DNA of 64,000 nucleotides from Arthrobacter sp. (GTDB taxonomy: Bacteria; Actinomycetota; Actinomycetes; Actinomycetales; Micrococcaceae): positions 133,392 to 197,391 of the forward strand of contig NZ_JAPSHJ010000001.1 of the NCBI RefSeq assembly GCF_031179985.1. Direction: 5' to 3'. Below are positions 46,603 to 54,331 of the stretch, piece after piece. Position 1 is the first letter of the stretch. The number at the start of each line of letters is the position of its first letter. Made by a program: the position numbers and the translations under genes. The notes under the pieces are model-generated. The model was not told the origin of the DNA, ran no database searches, and worked only from the letters and a program-made list of their open reading frames with translations.

Positions 46603-48189
46603 TTACTTGTTTCCGCCGAGGAACTTGTCGAAGCCCTTGGGCAGGTTCAGCTGGGCGGGATCGAAGTCGCCGCTCTGTTGGCCGAAAGCGGCACCGGTGG
46701 GAAGGGCTTTGGCAGCCTGCGAGCGCCGGGTCTCGGCGTCGCGCAGTTCCTGGGCCGCCTTGGCAGGGTTACCCGACCTTGCCTTCTTCTTCGGGGCGTT
46801 TTTCGCACCCTTGCGGGCTCCCGCACCGTTTCCTGCTCCGGGCATGCCCGGCATCCCCGGCATGCCGCCGCCCTGGGCCATCTTCTTCATCATCTTCTGG
46901 GCCTGGGCGAAGCGTTCGAGCAGTCCGTTCACCTCAGAGACGTGCACACCCGAACCACGGGCAATACGCGCCCGGCGTGAGCCGTTGATGATTTTCGGCG
47001 CAACGCGTTCGTGCGGCGTCATGGACCGGACGATCGCTTCAACCCGGTCAATTTCCCGCTCGTCGAACTGCTCAAGCTGCTGGCGGATGTTTTGGGCACC
47101 CGGCATCATCATGAGCATTTTCTTCATGGAACCCATGTTGCGGATCTGCTGCATCTGGGCCAGGAAATCATCAAGCGTGAAGTCTTCCTGGTCAGCGAAT
47201 TTCTTCGCCATCCGGGCAGCTTCGTCCTTGTCCCAGGACTTCTCGGCCTGCTCGATCAGGGTGAGGACGTCACCCATGTCGAGGATCCGGGAGGCCATGC
47301 GGTCAGGGTGGAAGAGTTCGAAGTCATCCAGGCTTTCACCGGTGGACGCGAACATGACGGGCTTCCCCGTGACGGAGGCGATCGAGAGGGCAGCACCGCC
47401 GCGGGCGTCGCCGTCGAGCTTGGAGAGCACAATGCCCGTGAAGTTCACACCTTCATCGAAGGCCAGCGCGGTGTTGACGGCGTCCTGGCCGATCATGGCG
47501 TCGACGACGAACAGCACTTCGTTGGGGACAATGGCCCGGCGGATGTTCCGTGCCTGATCCATCATGTCGGTATCCACACCGAGACGTCCGGCGGTATCGA
47601 CGATGACGACGTCATGCAGTTTCTGCCGCGCTTCCTCCACGCCTGCCTTGGCAACGGCAACAGGATCGCCGGCCGGGTGCTCAAGTTCGGAGGTGGCGCC
47701 GGGGTGCGGTGCGAAGACTGGTACGCCCGCCCGCTTACCCACCACCTGCAGCTGGGTCACGGCGTTGGGCCGCTGAAGGTCGCAGGCAACGAGGATGGGG
47801 CTGTGGCCCTGGGACTTCATCCATTTGGAGAGCTTGCCGGCGAGCGTTGTCTTTCCTGCACCCTGCAAACCCGCCAGCATGATGATGGTGGGGCCGGTCT
47901 TGGCTAGGCGGATCCGCCGGGTTTCACCGCCGAGGATCTCGACGAGTTCCTCGTTGACGATCTTCACGATCTGCTGACTCGGATTCAGGGCCCCGGAAAC
48001 TTCAGCGCCCAGCGCGCGATCGCGCACCCGTGCGGTGAATTCACGCACCACAGGCACGGCGACGTCGGCATCCAGGAGGGCACGACGTATTTCACGGACC
48101 GTGGCATCAACATCCGCCTCGGTGAGGCGGCCCTTGCCGCGGAGATTCTTGAAGGTTGCTGCCAACCGGTCAGAGAGTGAATTGAACAC
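46603..48189 (-). CDS. ffh: Signal recognition particle protein Ffh
   Basis: GTPase of the SRP that captures signal sequences at the ribosome and docks on FtsY. The 528 aa protein has an N domain (FNSLSDRLAATFKNLRGKGRLTEADVD), the G domain with P-loop LAGLQGAGKTTLAGKL, DTAGR and TKLDGDARGG, and a C-terminal M domain with a Met/Gly-rich finger (KKMLMMMPGAQNIRQQ, MMKKMAQGGGMPGMPGMPG). GTG at 48189 matches the family start; the open frame to 48369 is discounted. It is divergent from the glucose-6-phosphate dehydrogenase gene. Its receptor, ftsY, is 5 kb away. Confidence 0.97.
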   Translation of the reverse strand: MFNSLSDRLAATFKNLRGKGRLTEADVDATVREIRRALLDADVAVPVVREFTARVRDRALGAEVSGALNPSQQIVKIVNEELVEILGGETRRIRLAKTGPTIIMLAGLQGAGKTTLAGKLSKWMKSQGHSPILVACDLQRPNAVTQLQVVGKRAGVPVFAPHPGATSELEHPAGDPVAVAKAGVEEARQKLHDVVIVDTAGRLGVDTDMMDQARNIRRAIVPNEVLFVVDAMIGQDAVNTALAFDEGVNFTGIVLSKLDGDARGGAALSIASVTGKPVMFASTGESLDDFELFHPDRMASRILDMGDVLTLIEQAEKSWDKDEAARMAKKFADQEDFTLDDFLAQMQQIRNMGSMKKMLMMMPGAQNIRQQLEQFDEREIDRVEAIVRSMTPHERVAPKIINGSRRARIARGSGVHVSEVNGLLERFAQAQKMMKKMAQGGGMPGMPGMPGAGNGAGARKGAKNAPKKKARSGNPAKAAQELRDAETRRSQAAKALPTGAAFGQQSGDFDPAQLNLPKGFDKFLGGNK

Positions 48190-48353
48190 GCGCCGTGCAC
48201 TTCTTTCAGTTGTTCTCGGATGACGGCCAATGAGGCACGCCAACGTCGTGGACTGGTGTTCGTCCGGACTGCTCGTCCGGACGGACTGCCTCGACAACGG
48301 GACTCGACTATCTAGGGTACCAAGAGCCACCTTCAAGATGGCATGCTGGCAGG

Positions 48354-49748
48354 GTGACCAGCCAATCAAGTGTGCAAACCCTCCTCATTCTCGGCGCTTC
48401 CGGTGATCTAACCGGCCGGCTCCTGCTACCCGGGCTCGCCAGACTGGCTGCAAAAGGCCGTGCAGGCGGCCTCACGCTCGTGGGCGCAGGCTCGGACCCG
48501 TGGACGCCGGAACAGTGGCTTCGGCGGGTGGAGACCTCCTTCTCGGATGCGCTCAGCGAGGCAGATCCTGTCGGGAAGCTGGAACTGGAGAGAATTGCCG
48601 GGTCCACGGGCTACCAGCAGCTGGACGTGACAGCCGGCGGGGAGCTCGGAACCCTGCTGAAAGAGTTGGAGGGCCCGGTGGCCGTCTACTTTGCGCTCCC
48701 ACCGCAGGTAAGCCAGAAAGCCTGTGAAGTCCTTATCCCTGAGGAGGTTCCGCCGGGGACGCGGCTGGTGATGGAAAAGCCGTTCGGATCCAGCGAGGCC
48801 ACGGCCCGGGAGCTGAATAACACGTTGGTGGGCCTTGTTCCGGAGGACCACATCCATCGCGTAGACCACTTCCTGGGAAAAGCGACGGTGCTGAACATCC
48901 TTGGCCTCCGTTTCGCGAACACGTTCCTGGAACCGGTCTGGAACCGGAACTACATCGAGAAAGTGGAGGTCATCTTCGAAGAGGACCTCGCCTTGGAAGG
49001 GCGCGCACGCTATTACGACGGCGCGGGTGCTTTGCGGGACATGATTCAGAGCCACTTGCTGCAGATCATGGCACTGATGGCCATAGAACCGCCCGCAACG
49101 GTCGGCGAACGCGATCTGAGGGACGCCATCAGTACCGTTCTGCGGGCCAGCAGCATCAAACCGCCCTTCAGCAACACCTCCCGCCGGGCGCGCTACACAG
49201 CCGGTTCCATCTCAGGCCGAAGTATCCCTGATTACGTCCAGGAACAGGGTGTTGATGCGTCCAGGAACACGGAGACTCTTGCAGAGGTCCGGGTTGAAGT
49301 GGACAACTGGCGCTGGCAAGGAGTCCCGTTCATCCTCCGCTCCGGAAAAGCCATGGGAAACAAGCGTAAGGAAGCGGTCATCACCTTCCGCCCTGTGCCC
49401 CACCTTCCGGCGGGCTTCACGGGGGTGGACTCCCCCAACCAGCTCCGGATCGGATTCGGGCCTGACACGCTTCAGTTCGACGTCGACGTCAATGGTCCGG
49501 GCAATATCCTGAGCCTTGACCGGACAACGCTGAATGCGGTGTTGAGTGCCTCCGACCTCCTGCCCTATGGCGAAGTCCTGGAGGGGGTGCTCACCGGAGA
49601 TCCTTTGCTGTCCGTGCGCGGCGATGCCGCGGAGGACTGCTGGCGCATCGTGGACCCTGTCCTGCGCGCCTGGTCAAACGGTGAGGTGCCTCTGGAGGAA
49701 TACGACGCCGGAACCACAGGGCCGGCTTCCTGGCCAGGTTCGCCATAA
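48354..49748 (+). CDS. zwf: Glucose-6-phosphate dehydrogenase, short form
   Basis: A 464 aa glucose-6-phosphate dehydrogenase, shorter than the usual 490-515 aa. The coenzyme site is ILGASGDLTGRLLLPGLARLAA; the substrate signature is RVDHFLGKATVLNILGLRFANTF; the C-terminal domain has LRSGKAMGNKRKEAVITFRPVPH. The oxidation of glucose 6-phosphate gives NADPH for the oxidative pentose phosphate route, where gnd acts later. It lacks an adjacent opcA, tal or tkt, so it may be a paralogue outside the main cluster. GTG at 48354 starts the frame directly. It ends at a bidirectional terminator. Confidence 0.88.
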   Translation: MTSQSSVQTLLILGASGDLTGRLLLPGLARLAAKGRAGGLTLVGAGSDPWTPEQWLRRVETSFSDALSEADPVGKLELERIAGSTGYQQLDVTAGGELGTLLKELEGPVAVYFALPPQVSQKACEVLIPEEVPPGTRLVMEKPFGSSEATARELNNTLVGLVPEDHIHRVDHFLGKATVLNILGLRFANTFLEPVWNRNYIEKVEVIFEEDLALEGRARYYDGAGALRDMIQSHLLQIMALMAIEPPATVGERDLRDAISTVLRASSIKPPFSNTSRRARYTAGSISGRSIPDYVQEQGVDASRNTETLAEVRVEVDNWRWQGVPFILRSGKAMGNKRKEAVITFRPVPHLPAGFTGVDSPNQLRIGFGPDTLQFDVDVNGPGNILSLDRTTLNAVLSASDLLPYGEVLEGVLTGDPLLSVRGDAAEDCWRIVDPVLRAWSNGEVPLEEYDAGTTGPASWPGSP

Positions 49749-49754
49749 CCAGCA

Positions 49755-49795
49755 AAAGCAGGCCGGATACCTTTCCAGGTACCCGGCCCGCTTTG
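49755..49795. terminator. Bidirectional terminator between zwf and glnK
   Basis: AAAGC-GGCCGG-TACC and GGTA-CCGGC-GCTTT form a bulged stem around TTTCCA between two convergent genes, with AAAA upstream and TTTGTGTTT after. Confidence 0.75.
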
Positions 49796-49827
49796 TGTTT
49801 CAGCTGTGTCAGCCTCTGGTCCTTGAA

Positions 49828-50166
49828 CTAGATTGCTGCGGAACCGCGTTCTCCGGTGCGGACCCGGACGGCTTCAAAAACGTCCACGGTCCAGACCTTG
49901 CCGTCACCGGCGCGCCCTGTGTTGGAGCTGGCGATGATGACATCGAGGATGTCGTCCGCCTGTTCGTCGGTGGCCAGGACCTCCACACGGATCTTCGGCA
50001 GAAGGTCCACGTTGTACTCAGCACCGCGGTAAACCTCGGTGTAGCCGCGCTGCCGGCCGTAGCCGCTGGCTGCGCTGACCGTCAGGCCCTGTACCCCGTA
50101 CGCTTCAAGCCCTTCCCGGATGGACTCAAGCTTTTCCGGCCTAACGATTGCTGTAATCAGTTTCAT
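49828..50166 (-). CDS. glnK: Nitrogen regulatory protein PII (GlnK/GlnB)
   Basis: A trimeric signal protein that binds 2-oxoglutarate and ATP/ADP and gates AmtB. The 112 aa length is standard, with MKLITAIVRPEKL at the start. The T-loop has the modified tyrosine in GRQRGYTEVYRGAEYNVD (Y51), and the C-terminal RTGERGSAAI is conserved. In actinobacteria it is typically adenylylated by GlnD. It overlaps the amt stop by four bases and is transcribed from the same promoter; both probably respond to a nitrogen regulator. Confidence 0.96.
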   Translation of the reverse strand: MKLITAIVRPEKLESIREGLEAYGVQGLTVSAASGYGRQRGYTEVYRGAEYNVDLLPKIRVEVLATDEQADDILDVIIASSNTGRAGDGKVWTVDVFEAVRVRTGERGSAAI

Positions 50167-51524
50167 GCGCCCACGCTTTCCTTACCTGCTGCTGCATCAG
50201 TCTTTGTGCTGTCTGCGGGTGCTGCTGCGGCGTCGCCCTGCGGCTTGCCGGTGATCAGTTCATGCAGCGGCTGGAAGCTTCCGCCGTGGCCGCCCACGCC
50301 GAACTCGTAAGCCGTCTCTGCGTGCAGGCTGAGGTCGACACCCACAGCTTCCTGCTCCTGGGAGACCCGGAAGCCCATGGTCTTGTGGATGGCCAGGCCG
50401 ATCAGGGCGGTGAGGATCGCGGAGTAGGCGATGGCGATACCGGCTACTGCAAGCTGCGCCCAGAGCTGGGTGAAGCCGCCGCCGTAGAAGAGCCCGCCGC
50501 CAACGCCGTCAGTCGGCGTTGCGATAAAGCCAAGAGCTACAGTACCGATGATGCCCGAAACGAGGTGGACACCCACAACGTCCAGGGAGTCATCGAAGCC
50601 CCAGCGGAACTTCAGGCCAACAGCGAGGGCTGATGCGATGCCGGAAATGAGGCCAAGACCCAGTGCACCGATCGGCTCGACGTCTGCACAGGCCGGAGTG
50701 ATGGCCACGAGGCCTGCGACAACACCGGATGCTGCGCCCAGGGAGGTGGGGTGTCCGTCGCGGATGCGCTCAACGATGAGCCAGCCGATCATGGCTGCGG
50801 CAGGGGCAGCGAGAGTATTTACCAAGATGAGGCCGCCCTGCTCAGCGGAAGAGGCGAGGCCGCCGTTGAAGCCGAACCAACCGAACCACAGGATCGCAGC
50901 TCCAAGCATCACGAACGGGATGTTGTGCGGGCGGTGGTTGGGATCCTTGCCGAAGCCCTTGCGGTTGCCGATGATCAGGACGAGGATCAGAGCCGCCACA
51001 CCGGCGTTGATGTGGACAACGGTACCTCCGGCGAAGTCGATCGCCGTGCCGAGGGCCTGGCCGATTGCGCCTTCCGCACCGAAGAGGCCGCCACCCCAGA
51101 CCATGTAGGCCAGCGGGCAGTAAACAAGAGTTACCCATACTGGTACGAAGACGGTCCAGGCGCCGAACTTGGCGCGGTCTGCAATGGCACCGCTGATCAG
51201 GGCCACGGTGATGATGGCGAAGGTAGCTCCGTAGCCGGCGAGGATGAGGCCATTTGGCGAGTCCGCCGAGTTGACGCCCTCAAGACCGAAGCTGGTGAAC
51301 GGGTTTCCGACAATCTGCAGGAAGCCTTCACCCCCCGTCATGGAGTAGCCCCAGAGGACCCAGACAACGCCCACGATGCCGATGGAGATGAAACTCATCA
51401 TCATCATGTTCAGCGCCGCCTTGGCGCGTGTCATGCCGCCGTAAAAAAATGCCAGCCCTGGTGTCATGAACAGCACGAGTGCCGCCGCAACCATGAGCCA
51501 TACGTGACCTGCGGTAAGTTCCAT
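50163..51524 (-). CDS. amt: Ammonium transporter (AmtB family)
   Basis: An 11-helix channel for ammonium in the inner membrane, 453 aa. It begins MELTAGHVWLMVAAALVLFMTPGLAFFYGGM, with the periplasmic gate region and the two histidines of the pore (FAGGTVVHINAGVAALI, and GVHLVSGIIGTVALGF). A long C-terminal tail (GVDLSLHAETAYEFGVGGHGGSF) contacts the PII protein. ATG at 51524 has GGGAGGA eight bases upstream; the frame opens 23 codons earlier. It is followed by glnK with a four-base overlap, the classic amt-glnK pair. Confidence 0.96.
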   Translation of the reverse strand: MELTAGHVWLMVAAALVLFMTPGLAFFYGGMTRAKAALNMMMMSFISIGIVGVVWVLWGYSMTGGEGFLQIVGNPFTSFGLEGVNSADSPNGLILAGYGATFAIITVALISGAIADRAKFGAWTVFVPVWVTLVYCPLAYMVWGGGLFGAEGAIGQALGTAIDFAGGTVVHINAGVAALILVLIIGNRKGFGKDPNHRPHNIPFVMLGAAILWFGWFGFNGGLASSAEQGGLILVNTLAAPAAAMIGWLIVERIRDGHPTSLGAASGVVAGLVAITPACADVEPIGALGLGLISGIASALAVGLKFRWGFDDSLDVVGVHLVSGIIGTVALGFIATPTDGVGGGLFYGGGFTQLWAQLAVAGIAIAYSAILTALIGLAIHKTMGFRVSQEQEAVGVDLSLHAETAYEFGVGGHGGSFQPLHELITGKPQGDAAAAPADSTKTDAAAGKESVGA

Positions 51525-51707
51525 GGTGCACGTCCTCCCTTGCCTGATGCTTGATAGATGCCTATTGATGCTGCGAAGTGATCCGCTTGCCAACGCCTTG
51601 TTTGCGTTCTTAGAAGATTTTGGCTGTGCTGTGTTTCACTCACGGAGGATTTAGATTGCCGGGTTGTTACAAGAATCTCCCGGAAGTAAATGGTGCATAT
51701 CCTGCTT

Positions 51708-51723
51708 GTTACGGATATGTTTC
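51708..51723 (-). promoter_or_regulatory. Candidate GlnR box upstream of amt
   Basis: Read on the minus strand, GAAAC-ATATCC-GTAAC matches the GlnR half-site pair GaAAc-n6-gTnAc with the exact six-base spacing. It lies 184 bases before the amt start. A further GTAAC lies at 51666-51670. Confidence 0.5.
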
Positions 51724-51772
51724 ACGAGTCCAAAACCCCATCCCCCGCTTCTATCGCTAGGATCCAAGCACC

Positions 51773-53020
51773 ATGACCAAACGATCCCCTTCCGGTAACG
51801 GGGCCAAGGGAATTTCCGCGGATACCGCACCGCCGGGCAGGGGGCTGCCCCGCGATATCAAGGTGATGTTGGTTGCAGCGTTCCTTATCGCCCTGGGATT
51901 CGGCCTGGTAGCGCCCGTGCTCCCGCAGTTCGCCACCACTTTCGACGTCGGGGCGACTGCCGCTGCCGTGATCGTGAGTATTTTCGCCTTGATGCGCCTG
52001 GTCTTCGCTCCGGCCGGTGGCGCCCTGATTGTCAGGTTCGGTGAGCGGCCCATCTACGTGGGCGGGCTGCTGATCGTTGCTGCTTCTACGGCAGCGTGCG
52101 CTTTTGCCCAGGACTATTGGCAGTTGCTCATTTTCCGGGGGCTGGGCGGAGCAGGTTCAGTGATGTTCACGGTTGCCTCAATGGCACTGGTGATCAGGCT
52201 CGCTCCCCCTGAGAGCCGCGGCCGCGTTTCCGGAGCGTATGCTTCCGCGTTCCTGATCGGCAACGTCTGCGGGCCAATCGTGGGAGGCCTGCTGGCAGGT
52301 TATGGGCTCCGCGTTCCCTTCCTGGCCTACGCCGGTGCCCTGGTGTTGGCTGCCTTGGTGATCCAGACACAACTCACCCATGTGACGGGATCACGCGAAG
52401 CGGGTAAAGCCAATCCGCCCATGGAGCTTCGCCAGGCGCTGGCAGACAGCGCCTACCGTGCAGGCCTCGTCTCCAGCTTCGCCAACGGCTGGGCAACTTT
52501 TGGCGTAAGGATGGCCACCGTACCCCTGTTCGCCGTGGCCGCGATAGGCGCGGGCACTGAAGCAGCAGGGTGGGCTTTGGCAGTTTTCGCCGCCGGAAAC
52601 GCCGCTTCGCTTTCCTTCTCGGGACGGCTGGCAGATTCTCTGGGCCGCCGGCCAATGATGATTACCGGCCTGCTGCTGACCGGTGTGGCCACAGGTGCCA
52701 TTGGATTCACGTCCGACATGATCTGGTTTCTGGTGGCATCAGCCGCAGCCGGCATCGGCTCAGGGATTCTGGGGCCCGCGCAGCAGGCCGCCATTGCCGA
52801 TGTGATTGGCAATGAGCGGTCCGGAGGGCGTGTTTTGGCCGTGTTTCAGATGACGGCGGATACCGGGGCGATCATCGGGCCAGTACTCGCCGGCGTCCTG
52901 GCGGACCAGCTTGGGTACGGCTGGGCGTTCGGCGTCACCGGCGGTGTGCTTGTGGTCGCCGCCGTCGGCTGGCTGCTGGCCCGGGAGTCCCTGCAGCGCC
53001 CGTCCGGTCAGCCAGCCTAG
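51773..53020 (+). CDS. MFS transporter, drug-efflux type (12 helices)
   Basis: A 415 aa membrane protein with 12 hydrophobic segments. Family marks include LIALGFGLVAPVLPQFATTFDVGATAAAV at the start, the motif A region (ALIVRFGERPIYVGGLL), RLAPPESRGRVSGAYASAFLIGNVCGPIVGG (motif C, typical of proton antiporters), and ADSLGRRPMMITGLLLTG. This suggests a drug:H+ antiporter rather than uptake. Substrate unknown. The ATG at 51773 follows CAAGCACC, without a strong ribosome site. It is divergent from amt; the gap of about 250 bases is shared. Confidence 0.88.
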   Translation: MTKRSPSGNGAKGISADTAPPGRGLPRDIKVMLVAAFLIALGFGLVAPVLPQFATTFDVGATAAAVIVSIFALMRLVFAPAGGALIVRFGERPIYVGGLLIVAASTAACAFAQDYWQLLIFRGLGGAGSVMFTVASMALVIRLAPPESRGRVSGAYASAFLIGNVCGPIVGGLLAGYGLRVPFLAYAGALVLAALVIQTQLTHVTGSREAGKANPPMELRQALADSAYRAGLVSSFANGWATFGVRMATVPLFAVAAIGAGTEAAGWALAVFAAGNAASLSFSGRLADSLGRRPMMITGLLLTGVATGAIGFTSDMIWFLVASAAAGIGSGILGPAQQAAIADVIGNERSGGRVLAVFQMTADTGAIIGPVLAGVLADQLGYGWAFGVTGGVLVVAAVGWLLARESLQRPSGQPA

Positions 53021-53029
53021 TTGGTGGTG

Positions 53030-54244
53030 CTAGTTCAGCAGGGCGTCCACGAAGCCTTCAGCCTCGAACGGTGCCAGGTCATCAGCACCTTCACCGAGGC
53101 CGATGAGCTTGACGGGCACTCCAAGGGATTTCTGGATGGCGACGACGATCCCGCCCTTCGCGGTGCCGTCCAGCTTGGTGAGGACGATGCCGGTGATGTT
53201 TACTACCTCGGCAAAGACACGGGCCTGGTTCAGCCCGTTCTGGCCGGTGGTTGCGTCCAGGACCAGGAGGACCTCGTCCACCTCTGCGAGCTTCTCGATG
53301 ACCCGCTTTACCTTGCCGAGTTCGTCCATCAGCCCGGTCTTGTTCTGAAGCCTTCCGGCGGTGTCAATCATCACCACGTCGACTTCCTGGTCGATGCCGG
53401 CCTTGACCGCCTCGTAGGCGACAGAGGCAGGATCCGCACCCTCGACGTCGGACTTAACGGTGGGTACGCCCACACGCTGACCCCAGGTGGCCAACTGCTC
53501 AGCGGCGGCTGCGCGGAAAGTATCGGCAGCGCCGAGCAGCACGTCCTTGTCCTCGGCCACCAGTACCCGGGCGAGCTTGCCCACAGTGGTGGTCTTGCCG
53601 ACGCCGTTGACGCCAACTACCAGCATCACGGCAGGAGTATCAGCGTGGCGCTCCACCCGCAGGCTCCGGTCCATTGAAGGATCCACCAGCTTGATCAGCT
53701 CTTCGCGCAGGAGTGCCTTGACCTGTTCAGGCGAGCGCGTGCCAAGTACCTTGACCCGTTCGCGGAGGGCATCCATCAACTGCATGGTGGGCCCCGTGCC
53801 AAGGTCCGCCAGCAGGAGGGTCTCTTCGACCTGATCCCAGACGTCCTCATCGATTTTGTCACTGGACAGCAGGACCAGAAGCCCCTTGCCCAGGATGTTG
53901 TTGGACTTGACGAGGCGCTCCCGGAGCCTGTTCAGGCGGCCGGCCACCGGGAGTGGTGTTTCAACCTGAATGGTCTCCAGCCCGGCAACGTTGTCCGGCA
54001 CCTCAGTGATTTCAAGGTCTTCGAGGTCGACGCCGGCAGGAGCGTTGCGCTCCTTATCAGCCACAGGCCTGTCCGCAACCAGTGTGCCGCGGGCTCCTTG
54101 CTGCGGCGCCCCGGGATCGTTCAGGTCACGCGTTCCGGGGTAGCGGTTGATGTTCTTCCGGGTCTTCATGAAAACCGGAATCAGGCCGCCGATAACCACC
54201 AGGGCAGCAAGAATGGGCAGAAGAATAGGGAGGATGTCGTTCAC
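53030..54244 (-). CDS. ftsY: SRP receptor FtsY
   Basis: GTPase receptor for the SRP-ribosome complex, 404 aa. It starts with a hydrophobic helix (ILPILLPILAALVVIGGLIPVFM) and a short charged linker, shorter than in E. coli. The NG domain begins about residue 110 (RLRERLVKSNNILGKGLLVLL); the P-loop is LVVGVNGVGKTTTVGKLARVL, then DTAGRLQNKTGLMDELGKV and TKLDGTAKGG. GTG at 54244 has GGGGAG directly before it. The gene is downstream of smc and convergent with the MFS gene (9 bases). Confidence 0.96.
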   Translation of the reverse strand: MNDILPILLPILAALVVIGGLIPVFMKTRKNINRYPGTRDLNDPGAPQQGARGTLVADRPVADKERNAPAGVDLEDLEITEVPDNVAGLETIQVETPLPVAGRLNRLRERLVKSNNILGKGLLVLLSSDKIDEDVWDQVEETLLLADLGTGPTMQLMDALRERVKVLGTRSPEQVKALLREELIKLVDPSMDRSLRVERHADTPAVMLVVGVNGVGKTTTVGKLARVLVAEDKDVLLGAADTFRAAAAEQLATWGQRVGVPTVKSDVEGADPASVAYEAVKAGIDQEVDVVMIDTAGRLQNKTGLMDELGKVKRVIEKLAEVDEVLLVLDATTGQNGLNQARVFAEVVNITGIVLTKLDGTAKGGIVVAIQKSLGVPVKLIGLGEGADDLAPFEAEGFVDALLN

Positions 54245-54331
54245 TCCCCTAGCTTCTCACAATCGGGAACGGTGTTTTCTGAAGGCCCGTAGACCGTGGC
54301 GCTCCCTGGGCCCGTCAGCTGGAGCCTTTGC

